Shown here piece by piece: positions 35,845 through 45,914 of a stretch of 64,000 nt of DNA. Source of the stretch: Pseudomonas taiwanensis (lineage in GTDB: Bacteria; Pseudomonadota; Gammaproteobacteria; Pseudomonadales; Pseudomonadaceae); the NCBI RefSeq assembly GCF_013393345.1, contig NZ_QJRF01000028.1:1-64000 (forward strand), read 5' to 3'. A program made the translations under genes and the position numbers. Within the stretch, counting starts at the first letter, position 1, and the number at the start of each line of letters is the position of its first letter. Under the pieces are notes generated by a model. That model was not told the DNA's origin. It did not search any database and was given only the letters and a program-made list of their open reading frames with translations.

Positions 35845-36627
35845 ATGAATGTCCTGATCGTATTCGCCCACCCCGAACCCCGCTCCCTAAACGGCGCCCT
35901 TCGGGATTTCGCCGTGCAACGCCTGGAAGCCGCCGGCCATCAGGTTCAGGTCAGCGACCTCTATGCGATGGGCTGGAAGGCCACGCTGGATGCCGATGAC
36001 CACCTCGACTACCGGCCGGGCGTGCCTTTCTCTCCGTCCGGCGATTCGAAGCAAGCCTTCGCCAATGGCCGGCAGAGCGATGACATTGCCCGCGAGCAGG
36101 AAAAGCTGCGCTGGGCCGATGCGCTGATCCTGCAATTCCCGATGTGGTGGTTCACCATGCCGGCGATCCTCAAGGGCTGGGTCGAGCGCGTTTACGCCTA
36201 TGGTTTCGCCTACGGCGTGGGCGAGCACTCCGACAGTCGCTGGGGCAACCGCTACGGCGAAGGCAACCTGGCCGGCAAGCGCGCCATGCTGATCGTCACC
36301 ACCGGCGGCTGGGACTCCCACTACAGTTCGCGCGGCATCAACGGTCCCATTGATGATCTGCTGTTCCCCATCCAGCGCGGCATCCTGCATTACCCCGGCT
36401 TTGACGTGTTACCGCCCTTCCTGGTCTATCGCACCAGCCGCATGGACGAAGCCCGCTTCGCCGCCGTGCGCGAAGAACTTGGCCAGCGCCTGGACAGCTT
36501 CTGGCAGACGCCGCCCATCCCCTATCGCAAGCAGAACGCCGGCGACTACGAAATTCCCGCCCTCACCCTGCGCCCTGACCTCGCCCCGAGCGAAAGCGGC
36601 TTCGCAGCGCATCTCGTCCAGGACTGA
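35845..36627 (+). CDS. NAD(P)H:quinone reductase, flavodoxin fold (NQO1-like)
   Basis: A 260-residue FMN/FAD protein of the Flavodoxin_2 family that reduces quinones by two electrons. VLIVFAHPEPRSLNGAL is the phosphate-binding loop, QFPMWWFTMPAILKGWVERVYAYGFAYG is the active-site region and TTGGWDSHYSSRG follows. GGAGGTG precedes the ATG at 35845. It is probably controlled by the divergent LysR regulator. Confidence 0.88.
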   Translation: MNVLIVFAHPEPRSLNGALRDFAVQRLEAAGHQVQVSDLYAMGWKATLDADDHLDYRPGVPFSPSGDSKQAFANGRQSDDIAREQEKLRWADALILQFPMWWFTMPAILKGWVERVYAYGFAYGVGEHSDSRWGNRYGEGNLAGKRAMLIVTTGGWDSHYSSRGINGPIDDLLFPIQRGILHYPGFDVLPPFLVYRTSRMDEARFAAVREELGQRLDSFWQTPPIPYRKQNAGDYEIPALTLRPDLAPSESGFAAHLVQD

Positions 36628-36748
36628 AGCGCGGCAATGGGGCGCTTACTGCGCCCCGAATAGCCCCTGTCCAACCACTGGTGCTTCCGGTAAAAACACT
36701 CGAGTTGCGTGGAGCACGACCGATAAAGGACAGGAGCGAATAACAACA

Positions 36749-38071
36749 ATGAAGACCACGATATCGCCATGGACCGGCCGCCGGTCCCATGCTGCGTCCA
36801 GCCTTGCCCTCATGGCCAGCCTGTTGGCCGGCTGTGTGCCCGTGCCGCCCCCGTCCGGCTATACGCAAGTGGTGCCGCCAGCGGACTTCAGTATCCGCTT
36901 CAACGCAGACCCGGCCGTATGGGGGGCTTACGCCTCGCTCGTGGGTCATCGCTTCACGCCCCAACAGCAGGACGTGCCCGGATACGACATTTCCTGGAGC
37001 ACACCGGGCCAGGAAATCCGCGAAACGGCTCGAAGCCACGCCGGCGACGTGCTGTTCAGCCGCACCATTCGCCGCGGCGCTCGTCCGGGCCAACTGATCA
37101 GCAACCTGAACGGCGTCGAATGGGTGGGCACGCTCGAAGCCGATGGTTCCGTGCTCTTTCTCGGCATCGCACCCTACCGCATCCGCCAGTCCCCCGATGG
37201 CGCCTATGTGCACGAGATTGTCGAAGCGAGCGCTGATGGCAAGGTGACGAAAGTCCTGTTCTCCACGCCCTATCCGCAAGAGAACGCCCCTACGCAGACG
37301 ATTGCCCAAACCGCTCCGCCGGCACCTGCCACGCAGCAACCCACCGCTGAGCAAGCTGCCCTGTCACCGGCCGTGACCGCCACAGGCCAATCGGCACCTT
37401 CCGCTGAGCACGTCCATTCGGCGCTGACCGCCACGACAGCCGTCGTCGAATCCGCTCCGTCGGTATCGGCCGAGCCTCAGGACAATCCTCCCTCCGCCAG
37501 CCCGGACAGCGCAGCACAAGACGCTCAGGTGGAGGCCTTGATGGCCCAGCACAAGGCCATGATCCAGGAGGCGGGAATCGAGGAGGAAGTGAACGCTCAG
37601 GCGGCCGAGATATTGGCCCAGATCGAGCGAGAGAACGCCGCCAGCCAACCCGCGCCTGCGAGCACTGAAGCCTCGGCCCCGGCAGCCAATGGCCTGCTCA
37701 CCAAAACGGTCAATGGTGTGGGTTACAACGTGAGCCCCAGCCTTCCGGCGCCGATCACGGGTACCTACGAGTACGAGGGTAACGGCGAGCCGGTGGTCCG
37801 CATCCATGACGGCGATATGGCGAGTGCATTCCAACCCCACGGCGACCCGGAAATTCCGATCACCGCCTGGATAGCCAAGGCGCCCGATGGCTCGGATCTG
37901 AAAGAGGACGGCGTGAACGGCCGTTACCAGTTGATGCTGGTCATTCAGTACGGCGCCGGTGGCGGTGGCAACTATCCGGAAGGCAGTTATTCACTGCTTC
38001 CGGTCGTGGTCGCCCCCGATCTGGGCAAGGCCTTCATTCTTGGCGAGCGAGTCAAGAACAGCCTGGACTGA
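36749..38071 (+). CDS. Hypothetical outer-membrane-type lipoprotein
   Basis: A 440-residue protein whose N-terminus holds a signal peptide with lipobox LLAGC; Cys29 would be lipidated. A globular N-terminal region (about 40-170) is followed by an Ala/Pro/Ser/Thr-rich linker (about 185-260), a short Glu/Gln-rich helical patch (MAQHKAMIQEAGIEEEV) and a C-terminal beta-rich domain. The residue after Cys is Val, not Asp, so outer-membrane sorting is expected. No family was recognised. A long upstream frame inside the preceding gene is not real. Confidence 0.75.
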   Translation: MKTTISPWTGRRSHAASSLALMASLLAGCVPVPPPSGYTQVVPPADFSIRFNADPAVWGAYASLVGHRFTPQQQDVPGYDISWSTPGQEIRETARSHAGDVLFSRTIRRGARPGQLISNLNGVEWVGTLEADGSVLFLGIAPYRIRQSPDGAYVHEIVEASADGKVTKVLFSTPYPQENAPTQTIAQTAPPAPATQQPTAEQAALSPAVTATGQSAPSAEHVHSALTATTAVVESAPSVSAEPQDNPPSASPDSAAQDAQVEALMAQHKAMIQEAGIEEEVNAQAAEILAQIERENAASQPAPASTEASAPAANGLLTKTVNGVGYNVSPSLPAPITGTYEYEGNGEPVVRIHDGDMASAFQPHGDPEIPITAWIAKAPDGSDLKEDGVNGRYQLMLVIQYGAGGGGNYPEGSYSLLPVVVAPDLGKAFILGERVKNSLD

Positions 38072-38085
38072 TTCCTCCGCCGTGC

Positions 38086-38937
38086 TTACTGCGCCCCGAA
38101 CATCGTCGTCCAGTAGATGCCCGCATCGCTCTTCGGGTCCACCGCGTAGGCGGCGCCCAATTCACGGAACTGCGGGTTCATGAGATTGGCGCAGTGGCCA
38201 GGGCTGGCCAGCCAGCCATCCACCACTTTGCTGGAGGTGTCCAGGCCGGCAGCGATGTTCTCGCCGATCAGTTGCGCGGAGTAACCGGCCAGCTCGGCAC
38301 GGTCGCCGGGGGTACGGCCGTCGCGGTCCTTGTGGTCGAAGAAGTTCTGGTTCGCCATGGCGCGGGTATGCTCCAGGGCGGCGCCTGCCAAGGTGGCATT
38401 CCAGGTCAGCGGTGCTGCTGCGGGGAACGACTGGGTACCGCATTGGCGGGCCTGGTTGCGGGCGCTGTTGATCTGCGCCAGCAGTTTCTGCCCTTCCGCC
38501 TGCCAGTCGCCCAGGCCGCCAGCCAGAAGCGGCCGGGCCAGCACGATGCGCCAGTCCTGCCCCTCGCGGCTCACGCCGACATCGACGAACTGCGGGTCGA
38601 GCACCACCTGGCAGAAGCTTTCCTGCAGGGCCTTCATGGCCGCCTGAGCGTCACGCGGACCGGAGAGGTTGATGGCCTGCACGTTCACCAGCGGATAAGC
38701 CGTTCGAGAAAGCGCTTGCTGGAGGTCGCCAATACTCCCCGCCGGCAGGATCAGCCGAGGGTCGGCCTTGAGCGGGGGCAACTCCATCGACGCCTGGCCG
38801 GCACAAGGCTGCACCTGGCCGCGATAGGTGTTGATGGAATCGACCAGTTGCGTCTCCTCGCTCGCCACCGCGACGCTGGCCACCGCCAGTCCCAGTGACA
38901 GCGCGCCAAGGCGCAGAACGGATGACATGACCTCCAT
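38086..38937 (-). CDS. CAP-domain (SCP/YkwD-like) secreted protein
   Basis: A 283-residue precursor with an N-terminal signal peptide (cleavage expected after ASVAVA). The last 120 residues form a CAP domain with the signature ALEHTRAMANQNFFDHKDRDGRTP, LIGENIAAG and SPGHCANLMNPQF. The middle region is unassigned. Bacterial CAP proteins are extracytoplasmic and of uncertain function. GGGAGG precedes the ATG at 38937; a second ATG 9 bases on is possible. Confidence 0.82.
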   Translation of the reverse strand: MEVMSSVLRLGALSLGLAVASVAVASEETQLVDSINTYRGQVQPCAGQASMELPPLKADPRLILPAGSIGDLQQALSRTAYPLVNVQAINLSGPRDAQAAMKALQESFCQVVLDPQFVDVGVSREGQDWRIVLARPLLAGGLGDWQAEGQKLLAQINSARNQARQCGTQSFPAAAPLTWNATLAGAALEHTRAMANQNFFDHKDRDGRTPGDRAELAGYSAQLIGENIAAGLDTSSKVVDGWLASPGHCANLMNPQFRELGAAYAVDPKSDAGIYWTTMFGAQ

Positions 38938-39243
38938 GGAAACCTCCCTCAAGCTGATTGCGCTCAATGATGCGCGATTCCGCCCCATCCTGTGCACTCT
39001 CCGTGGCAATTTGCGGCGCGCAGGTGAAAGAAAATCCGCCGCACGGCGCTTCACCCTGCAAGACCCTGGATAAAGTTTTGTTATCAGCTACCGCCGTCCG
39101 GTTCCCCATTTCCACTCAGTCGCGCGTCAGCGCCGGATCGTGGGCGTGGTCGCTGCCGGGAATTGTCGGGCTGGGGAGACGAACTCAGGAGGGTGGTTTT
39201 GGCGGTCAGCCAGGATCATGGCCGCCGCCTCGACCTCGCTCAC

Positions 39244-41004
39244 TCAATGGCATTCGATGCGATTGCGACCGCCGCGCTTGGCGCGATACAGCGCCATATC
39301 ACTGCGTGACAGGGTGACCTCGGCGCTGGAATCGGTGGGATGGAGGGTGGCGATACCGACGCTGACGGCCAGCGCCAGGTGCTCGTCGCCGTGGGGCAGT
39401 GGTGTGCTGCTCAGTTCCTGCTGGACACGCTGGGCGAAGATCGTGGCCTCCTCGACTGAAGCATTGCTCAGCGCCACCGCGAACTCTTCGCCGCCCATGC
39501 GCCCGGCGGCGTCGGTCCGACGCAGCTGAGCGCAGAGGATCGACGAGAAGTGCCGCAGCGCGAGGTCCCCCACGGAATGGCCCCAGCGATCGTTGATGGC
39601 CTTGAAGTGATCAAGGTCGAACATCAGGATTGCCACGCAGTAGCCGGTCGAGCGTTGCACACGTGCCAGTTCGCCCTCGAGCTGCTGCATGAAATGCCGG
39701 CGGTTGGACAGCTGGGTCAGTGAGTCGGTGGTGGCGAACACCTGCAGTTCCGCTTCGATCAGCTTGCGCTCGGTGATATCCGTGATGAAGCCGTGCCAGA
39801 GCACGCTGCCGTCCGCCAGCGGCCTGGGCCGCGCATCACCCTGTCGCCAGGACGCGCCGCAACCCGGCAACAGCACCCGGTATTCCAGATGCCAGGGTTT
39901 GAGGTCACGGGCGGAGGATTCGAGGGAGCCGAGGTACAGCGCGAGGTCGTCCGGGTGGATGATCGCGTGCAACGCGTCGGCGCTCTGCTCCAGCCGTTCC
40001 GGCGTCAGCCCGTAGATGTCACGGACCCCGGCGCTGACATAGGAAAAGTACGAGTGTCCATCCAACCGTCGCCGGTACTGGAAGACCATGCCCGGAATCT
40101 CGTTGGTGAGGTCGGTCATCAGCGCGGCGGTCTGCTGCATCTTCTCCGACAGTGCCCGCATGGCGGTGATGTCGGTGGTGGTGCCCACCATGCGCAGCGG
40201 TTTCCCGTTCTCATCGCGCTCAACTACCTTGCCGCGACTGCACACCCACTTGTAGCTGCCGTCCCGGCAACGCAGCCGGTGTTCCACTTCGTAGGCTTCG
40301 GTGCGCCGCTCGAAATGGGCCTGGATAGTCGCCTGCACGTACGCCAGGTCATCCGGGTGGACGCGGGTGTAACTCTCCTCGATGCGATTGCCGACCTCGT
40401 GGTCGGCGTACCCCAGCAGCGCTTTCCAGCCTGTGGAGTAATGGATTTCGCCCGTCACTGTGTTGCGGTCCCAGATGCCGGTTCCGCTCCCGGCAATGGC
40501 GGGGGCCAGGCGGCGCTCGCTTTCGCGCAGGCGCTCGAGTTCCCGCCGATCCGACTCCTCCCGCGCCAGCACGCCGGCCGCCAGTTCGGCGAAGTCACGC
40601 AGCCCCTGCTGCTGATCGATATCCAGATCCCGGGGCTGGTCGTGCAGCAGGTAGAGCATGCCGAATGGGGCGCCATCCTCCCCGGGCAAGGGGCAGGCGG
40701 CGAGAAAGCGCAGATCGGGCAGGGCCTTCACCAGGCCGTGATTGCGCAGGCCCTCATCTGTGCTGATATCAGATACCACGAGCAGGGCATCACCCTGGGC
40801 AGCGAAGGAAGGGAGAAGGTGGCCATCCGGCAACTGGGCTGCCAGTGTCCAGCCGTCACAGGCGCGGACCGGCTGGAGGTCACTGTCGCCAATGGTCAGG
40901 AGGGCGGCCCTGACATCGAAGTGTCGTCTGGCCATACGGACCAGGCCGTTGAATCGCTCATCTCTGGCGCCTTCCGGCGCGTTGGAACTGCTGGGCAACT
41001 GCAT
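39244..41004 (-). CDS. Diguanylate cyclase with GAF and PAS sensor domains
   Basis: A 586-residue cytoplasmic enzyme. The order is a GAF-like domain (about 20-160), two PAS/PAC domains (about 165-290 and 295-415) and a GGDEF domain. The catalytic motif is MGGEEF, preceded five residues earlier by RRTD, a c-di-GMP inhibitory I-site. It should make c-di-GMP and be product-inhibited. No EAL domain or transmembrane segment is seen. It is transcribed alone and divergently from the YebC-like gene. Confidence 0.9.
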   Translation of the reverse strand: MQLPSSSNAPEGARDERFNGLVRMARRHFDVRAALLTIGDSDLQPVRACDGWTLAAQLPDGHLLPSFAAQGDALLVVSDISTDEGLRNHGLVKALPDLRFLAACPLPGEDGAPFGMLYLLHDQPRDLDIDQQQGLRDFAELAAGVLAREESDRRELERLRESERRLAPAIAGSGTGIWDRNTVTGEIHYSTGWKALLGYADHEVGNRIEESYTRVHPDDLAYVQATIQAHFERRTEAYEVEHRLRCRDGSYKWVCSRGKVVERDENGKPLRMVGTTTDITAMRALSEKMQQTAALMTDLTNEIPGMVFQYRRRLDGHSYFSYVSAGVRDIYGLTPERLEQSADALHAIIHPDDLALYLGSLESSARDLKPWHLEYRVLLPGCGASWRQGDARPRPLADGSVLWHGFITDITERKLIEAELQVFATTDSLTQLSNRRHFMQQLEGELARVQRSTGYCVAILMFDLDHFKAINDRWGHSVGDLALRHFSSILCAQLRRTDAAGRMGGEEFAVALSNASVEEATIFAQRVQQELSSTPLPHGDEHLALAVSVGIATLHPTDSSAEVTLSRSDMALYRAKRGGRNRIECH

Positions 41005-41198
41005 TCGGACTCCACTTCGCAGGGGCGATTACGCCGCCTGGCGCCTGTTGGCCTGGTGAGATGCAATCTAACCATAATGGCCAATTGGCGCCAGATTCTC
41101 CGCACGGCCTGGCGGGCTGACGAGTTGGCTGGCAGCCTCCCCCGCCGCCCCAGTAGAATCTCCACCCGTTTCCCCAATGAACCAGCGAGAGAGCCGCC

Positions 41199-41903
41199 AT
41201 GGGCGCCCAGTGGAAAGCCAAACCGAAAGAAGCCGCCGCCAACGCCCGAGGAAAGATCTTCGGCAAACTGGTGAAAGAGATCATGATCGCCGCGCGTAAC
41301 GGCGCCGATCCGGACATGAACCCCAAGCTGCGTCTCGCCGTACACCAGGCCAAGAAGGCCTCCATGCCGAAAGACACGCTGGAGCGCGCCATCAAGAAAG
41401 GCGCTGGCCTTTCCGGTGAAGTGGTCAACTACGAGCGCACCCTCTATGAAGGTTTCGCCCCGCACCGCGTGCCGGTGATCGTCGAGTGCCTGACCGACAA
41501 CGTGAACCGCACCGTGGCTGAAGTGCGCGTGCTGTTCCGCAAGGGCCAGTTGGGCACCTCCGGCTCGGTTTCCTGGGACTTCGACCACCTGGGCATGATC
41601 GAGGCGGAACCGGCCAGCGCCGATGCCGATGTGGAACTGGCCGCCATCGAGGCCGGCGCCCAGGACTTCGAAGCCGACGACGAAGGCACCGCGCTGTTCT
41701 ACACCGAAGCGACCGACCTGGACGCCGTGTGCAAGGCGCTGCCGGACTTCGGCTTCACCGTGCAGTCGGCCAACCTGGGTTACAAGGCGAAGAACCCGGT
41801 CAGCCTGTCCGGTGCCGAACTGGAAGAAGTGGAAGCCTTCCTCGAGGCCCTGGACAACCACGACGACGTGCAGAACGTCTATGTCGGCCTGCAAGCCAAC
41901 TGA
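41199..41903 (+). CDS. YebC/TACO1-family protein (YeeN-like paralogue)
   Basis: A 234-residue member of the YebC family, which bind DNA or help ribosomes through proline stretches. The N-terminus differs from classical YebC (AGHSKW is replaced by [31 protein letters not shown]), which puts it in the YeeN-like subgroup. It is not next to ruvC, where the main Pseudomonas copy lies. GAGAG precedes the ATG. Confidence 0.88.
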   Translation: MGAQWKAKPKEAAANARGKIFGKLVKEIMIAARNGADPDMNPKLRLAVHQAKKASMPKDTLERAIKKGAGLSGEVVNYERTLYEGFAPHRVPVIVECLTDNVNRTVAEVRVLFRKGQLGTSGSVSWDFDHLGMIEAEPASADADVELAAIEAGAQDFEADDEGTALFYTEATDLDAVCKALPDFGFTVQSANLGYKAKNPVSLSGAELEEVEAFLEALDNHDDVQNVYVGLQAN

Positions 41904-42132
41904 TCCCGCGAGCCGCCGGCAGTTCCACGAGGAGCATGCCGGTCAGGCCCGTGACGAAGCGCTACGCCTCTTGGCGCAGCGCGAAGCCATGGGCCCGCGC
42001 TGGCTCGCCTGGGTCGCCACCGAGCTGTATCACCTCAAGCCGTCGGCCTTCGCCAACATGGTGCGCCGTGAACTGGAACGCCTGAATACGGCAGACCTCC
42101 AGTTCGGCCAGGCATCGAAAGAAGTGCATTGA
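41881..42132 (+). CDS. Small hypothetical protein overlapping the YebC-like gene
   Basis: An 83-residue reading frame that starts with ATG inside the last 23 bases of the YebC-like gene in another frame and continues 229 bp beyond it. The sequence ([42 protein letters not shown]) is amphipathic helical and looks protein-like with normal codon use. No clear ribosome site is seen, so translational coupling is assumed. Family unknown. Confidence 0.5.
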   Translation: MSACKPTDPASRRQFHEEHAGQARDEALRLLAQREAMGPRWLAWVATELYHLKPSAFANMVRRELERLNTADLQFGQASKEVH

Positions 42133-42157
42133 GGCGCGAACTCCCCCCGGAGCTCGT

Positions 42158-42243
42158 GTAGGGTGGATCACGCTTCATCGATCCACCATCGGGACTGCGG
42201 CAGGGTGCAGATGGTGGAAATAAAAAGCGATTTCCACCCTACG
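42158..42243. repeat. GTAGGGTGGAT repeat pair (RAYT-REP related)
   Basis: GTAGGGTGGATCACGC with GATCCACCAT, and an inverted TTTCCACCCTACG end near 42243. The head matches the REPs flanking the RAYT gene at 20765. Confidence 0.7.
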
Positions 42244-42271
42244 TAACTGAGCGCCAACCTACGGATGGTGC

Positions 42272-43171
42272 CTACGACTGAGTTTGAACTGCCCGGCGCA
42301 GGTTGAATCCCCACCCCTGCTGCATGCCCAACGCCGCAACCAGGATCGCCGCCACGCCCGCCCACTGCAGCAGTTCGAGCTGTCGGCCGAAGGCGAACCA
42401 GTCGACGAAAATCGCCGCGATCGGGTAGATGAACGACAGCGCGCCGGTCATGGCGGTCGGCAGTTTCTGGATGGCGCCATAGAGCAGCACGTACATCACG
42501 CCGGTGTGGATCACCCCAAGGGTCAGCAGGATGGACCAGGTATCGCTGCCCTGCGGCAGGCTGGACAGGTTCGCCATGGGCGCCAGCAACAGCACCCCGG
42601 TAGTGACCTGAATCAGCGCGATCAGGTGCGGAGGCACCCCACTCAGCCGCTTGATGATCAGCGCTGCAATCGCATAAAGCAGCGCCGCGCCTAGGGCCAG
42701 GGCAATGCCCGCCAGGTAATCGCTGCCACTTTCGCCCTGCCCGCCGTGGGCGCTGACGATGGCCAACATCCCCGCGAATGACACCGCCAGCCATGCCAGC
42801 TTCTGCGCGGTGATCTTCTCGCCGAGGAACAGTGCTGCCAGCCCCACCAGCATGAACGGCTGGACGTTGTAGATCGCTGTGCCGATGGAGATGGACGCCC
42901 GCGAATAAGAGGCGAACAGCAGTACCCAGTTGCCGACGATGGCCACGCCGCTGAGTACCGCCAGAAGGAAGGTGGCACGGGTCAGGATGCCGGGACGCAG
43001 GAAGCCCATCGCCGCGCAGATGACCAGCAAGGTCAGTGCGCCGAACAGGCAGCGCCAGAACACCACATCCAGCACCGACTGCCCCGACAGCATCACCAAC
43101 CAGCCAATGGTGCCGGAGATGAGCATGGCGGCGACCATTTCCAGCGAACCGCGTTGAATCGATTTGTCCAT
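42272..43171 (-). CDS. DMT-superfamily exporter (EamA domains)
   Basis: A 299-residue inner-membrane protein with about ten transmembrane helices in two EamA repeats (GTIGWLVMLSGQSVLDVVFWRC; AVSFAGMLAI; the second ending GALSFIYPIAAIFVDWFAFG). Such proteins often export amino acids or metabolites. The ATG at 43171 follows GAGGAG. It is divergent from an Lrp/AsnC regulator, which suggests amino-acid-responsive control. Confidence 0.88.
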   Translation of the reverse strand: MDKSIQRGSLEMVAAMLISGTIGWLVMLSGQSVLDVVFWRCLFGALTLLVICAAMGFLRPGILTRATFLLAVLSGVAIVGNWVLLFASYSRASISIGTAIYNVQPFMLVGLAALFLGEKITAQKLAWLAVSFAGMLAIVSAHGGQGESGSDYLAGIALALGAALLYAIAALIIKRLSGVPPHLIALIQVTTGVLLLAPMANLSSLPQGSDTWSILLTLGVIHTGVMYVLLYGAIQKLPTAMTGALSFIYPIAAIFVDWFAFGRQLELLQWAGVAAILVAALGMQQGWGFNLRRAVQTQS

Positions 43172-43302
43172 GATGTGGCTCCTCTGCATGGGGCACAGTA
43201 TGCCGAGCCACATCGGGACGATTCCATGCGAAAGCGAAGGCTTGAATAACGATCTACCTTTACTATCAAGGCACTTTCGTCCGTTCACCTAACGAGGCAT
43301 CC

Positions 43303-43740
43303 ATGACCGACGACATCGACCAGTTGCTGCTTGCCGCACTGATGGAAGACTCCCGCCGCTCCCTCAAGGCCCTCGCGCAAATCAGCGGCCTCTCCTCCCC
43401 CAGCGTCGCCGAACGCCTGCGCAAGCTGGAGGAACGCGGCGTGCTCAAGGGCTACACGGTGGACGTGGACCCGAAAGCTTTCGGCTACCAGTTCCAGGCC
43501 ATCGTTCGCGTCCGCCCCCTGCCCGGCCAGCTGCAGGAGGTGGAACGCCGCATCCAGGACATTCCGGAGTTCACCGAGTGCGACAAGGTGACCGGCGAAG
43601 ACTGCTTCATCGCCCGGCTGTGCGTTCGCTCGATGGAGCAACTCGACACCCTGCTGGACCGGATCAACGTCTACGCCGAAACCAACACCGCCATCGTCAA
43701 GAAGACGCCGGTGAAACGCCGGCTGCCGCCAATGGCGTGA
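43303..43740 (+). CDS. Lrp/AsnC-family regulator
   Basis: A 145-residue regulator with an N-terminal helix-turn-helix (SRRSLKALAQISGLSSPSVAERLRKLEERGVL) and a RAM effector domain (VRVRPLPGQLQEVERRI, CDKVTGEDCFIARL). It lies 131 bp from the divergent DMT exporter, its likely target. The intergenic gap has TTGA and TCAA half-sites near 43242-43270 that could be Lrp-type sites. Confidence 0.9.
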   Translation: MTDDIDQLLLAALMEDSRRSLKALAQISGLSSPSVAERLRKLEERGVLKGYTVDVDPKAFGYQFQAIVRVRPLPGQLQEVERRIQDIPEFTECDKVTGEDCFIARLCVRSMEQLDTLLDRINVYAETNTAIVKKTPVKRRLPPMA

Positions 43741-43863
43741 GGCGCCCGCCTGGGCTCCCCGATATCGACTGCGCCAATGAGTTGTATCGCCCAGGAAACG
43801 TCGCGATGCGTCCGCCGCTGGAGTATGGTCGCCACATCTCGATAAACAGAAGGCAGGTGGGCG

Positions 43864-45708
43864 ATGGCAGCCCTGGATCACAACCCGGCACCGCAGGATG
43901 CGGCTGACAAACAAGACGGCGCGGCCCCCATCGCGCGAAAGGCCGACTCTCGTGGCGATGTTGCCGTGATCACGACGCTGCTTCCCTACCTGCGGCCGTA
44001 CGTGGGCCGCATCGCCCTGGCCCTGGGGCTGATCGTCGCGGCCAAGCTGGCCAACCTCTACATTCCCATCGCCCTCAAGCAGATCGTCGACCAGCTCAAC
44101 GTCGAACCGAGCCTGGTGGTACTGCCGGTAGCCCTGCTGGTGGCCTACGGCGCTTCGCGTATCGGCGTCACCCTGTTCACCGAACTGCGCCAGGTGGTGT
44201 TCGCCCGGGTGATGGCCCGTGCCTCGCGGCAGATCACCCTGAAGGTGTTCCAGCACCTGCATGGACTGAGCTTGAAGTTCCACCTCAGCCGTCGCACCGG
44301 CGGCGTCGCCCGCGATGTGGAGCGTGGCGGCAGCGCCATTTCCGATCTGCTGGACTGGACCCTCTACACCATCGTCCCGACCCTGCTGGAGGTGCTGCTG
44401 GTGACGGCGGTGCTGGTCTGGGCCTATGACTGGGGCTTCGCCTTCATCACCCTCGGCACCCTGGTGGCCTACGGTCTGTGGACCTTCGCCGTCACCGAAT
44501 GGCGCACCCGCTTCTACCGCGCATCCGTGGAAGCGGACACCCGCGCCAACGAGCGCGCGGTGGATTCGCTGCTCAACTACGAGACGGTGAAGTACTTCAA
44601 CAACGAGGCCCACGAGTCGGCGCGCTACGACGAGAACCTGCGCTTCCTGGAGAACGCACGGGTCAAGGCCACCAAGTCCCTGGCGCTGCTCAACCTGGGC
44701 CAGACCGCCATCGTCGCCATCGGCGTCACCGCCATGATGTGGCGCGCTGCCGCCGGGGTGGTCGCGGGCGAACTCACCATCGGCGACCTGGTGCTGGTGA
44801 ACACCTACCTGCTGCAGCTTTCCGCCCCCCTGTTCATGCTCGGCATGATGTACCGCGAGGTGAAGCAGGCGCTGACCAACATGGAACGGCTGTTCGGCCT
44901 GCTGGACGAACGCCAGGACGTGCGGGATGCAGCGGATGCCGTTCCCTTGCAGACCACCCAACCTCGCGTGCGCTTCGAGAACGTGCATTTCGGCTACGAC
45001 CCACGCCGGGAAATCCTCCACGGCGTGGACTTCGAGATTCCGCCGGGCGGGACGGTAGCAGTGGTCGGCCATTCCGGCTCGGGCAAGTCCACCCTCGCCC
45101 GCCTGCTCTATCGCTTCTACGACATCGACTCCGGGCACATCCGCATCGATGGCAAGGACCTGCGCGAGCTGACCCAAGGCTCGGTACGCAGCGCCATCGG
45201 CATCGTTCCGCAGGACACCGTGCTGTTCAACGACAGCATCTACTACAACATCAGCTACGGCCGCCCCGGTGCCAGCCGCGAGGAGGTGGAAGCCGCCGCC
45301 CGCGCCGCGCACATCCACGACTTCATCCTGCGCCTGCCCGACGGCTACGAGACTCCGGTGGGCGAGCGCGGCCTCAAGCTGTCCGGCGGCGAAAAGCAGC
45401 GCGTGGCCATCGCCCGCGCCCTGCTGAAGAACCCGGCCATCCTGATCTTCGACGAAGCCACCTCGGCGCTGGACTCCAAATCGGAAAAGGCCATTCAGAC
45501 TGCCCTGGACCGCATCCAGGTCGGCCGCACCACGCTGGTCATCGCCCACCGCCTATCGACCGTGATGGATGCCGACCAGATCCTCGTCATCGATGCCGGC
45601 CGCGTGCTCGAGAAAGGCACACACCGCGAGCTGCTGGAAGCCGGCGGCACCTATGCGCAGATGTGGATGCTGCAGCAGCAGGAGCCGGAGGTATCACCCT
45701 CAACTTGA
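43864..45708 (+). CDS. Atm1-type ABC exporter (fused TMD-NBD)
   Basis: A 614-residue half-transporter with six transmembrane helices (about 40-330) and an ATPase domain: Walker A GHSGSGKST, Q-loop IVPQDT, signature LSGGEKQR, Walker [13 protein letters not shown] and H-loop IAHRLST. The NYETVKYFNNE motif at the membrane domain is typical of Atm1/HMT1 exporters, which transport glutathione-metal or glutathione-persulfide compounds. It works as a homodimer. It is monocistronic with repeats downstream. Confidence 0.9.
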   Translation: MAALDHNPAPQDAADKQDGAAPIARKADSRGDVAVITTLLPYLRPYVGRIALALGLIVAAKLANLYIPIALKQIVDQLNVEPSLVVLPVALLVAYGASRIGVTLFTELRQVVFARVMARASRQITLKVFQHLHGLSLKFHLSRRTGGVARDVERGGSAISDLLDWTLYTIVPTLLEVLLVTAVLVWAYDWGFAFITLGTLVAYGLWTFAVTEWRTRFYRASVEADTRANERAVDSLLNYETVKYFNNEAHESARYDENLRFLENARVKATKSLALLNLGQTAIVAIGVTAMMWRAAAGVVAGELTIGDLVLVNTYLLQLSAPLFMLGMMYREVKQALTNMERLFGLLDERQDVRDAADAVPLQTTQPRVRFENVHFGYDPRREILHGVDFEIPPGGTVAVVGHSGSGKSTLARLLYRFYDIDSGHIRIDGKDLRELTQGSVRSAIGIVPQDTVLFNDSIYYNISYGRPGASREEVEAAARAAHIHDFILRLPDGYETPVGERGLKLSGGEKQRVAIARALLKNPAILIFDEATSALDSKSEKAIQTALDRIQVGRTTLVIAHRLSTVMDADQILVIDAGRVLEKGTHRELLEAGGTYAQMWMLQQQEPEVSPST

Positions 45709-45718
45709 CAGGGTGACC

Positions 45719-45902
45719 TGTGGGGGCGATTTCAATCGCGAATTTCGGCAGGTCTTCGACCTGCTTCTTTCCCCCGTTAACGGGACAGGCACCCACCTTC
45801 GCATCTGGCGCATGATCTCTCCGCCTAGCTCATGGCCCGTGTAGGAGCGAGCTTGCTCGCGAAAGAGCAACGCAGAAGTTTCGCGAGCAAGCTCGCTCCT
45901 AC
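45719..45902. repeat. Repeat half and REP pair after the ABC exporter
   Basis: GTGGGGGCGATTTCAATCGC at 45720 is followed by a complete GTAGGAGCGAGC REP pair at 45841-45902. They separate two convergent genes. Confidence 0.85.
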
Positions 45903-45914
45903 ATGAAACGCGCC

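Noticed and set aside
43285-45549. A 754-codon frame antisense to the Lrp and ABC exporter genes
   Set aside because: Shadow of real genes with clear domain motifs on the plus strand; the translated product is low-complexity.
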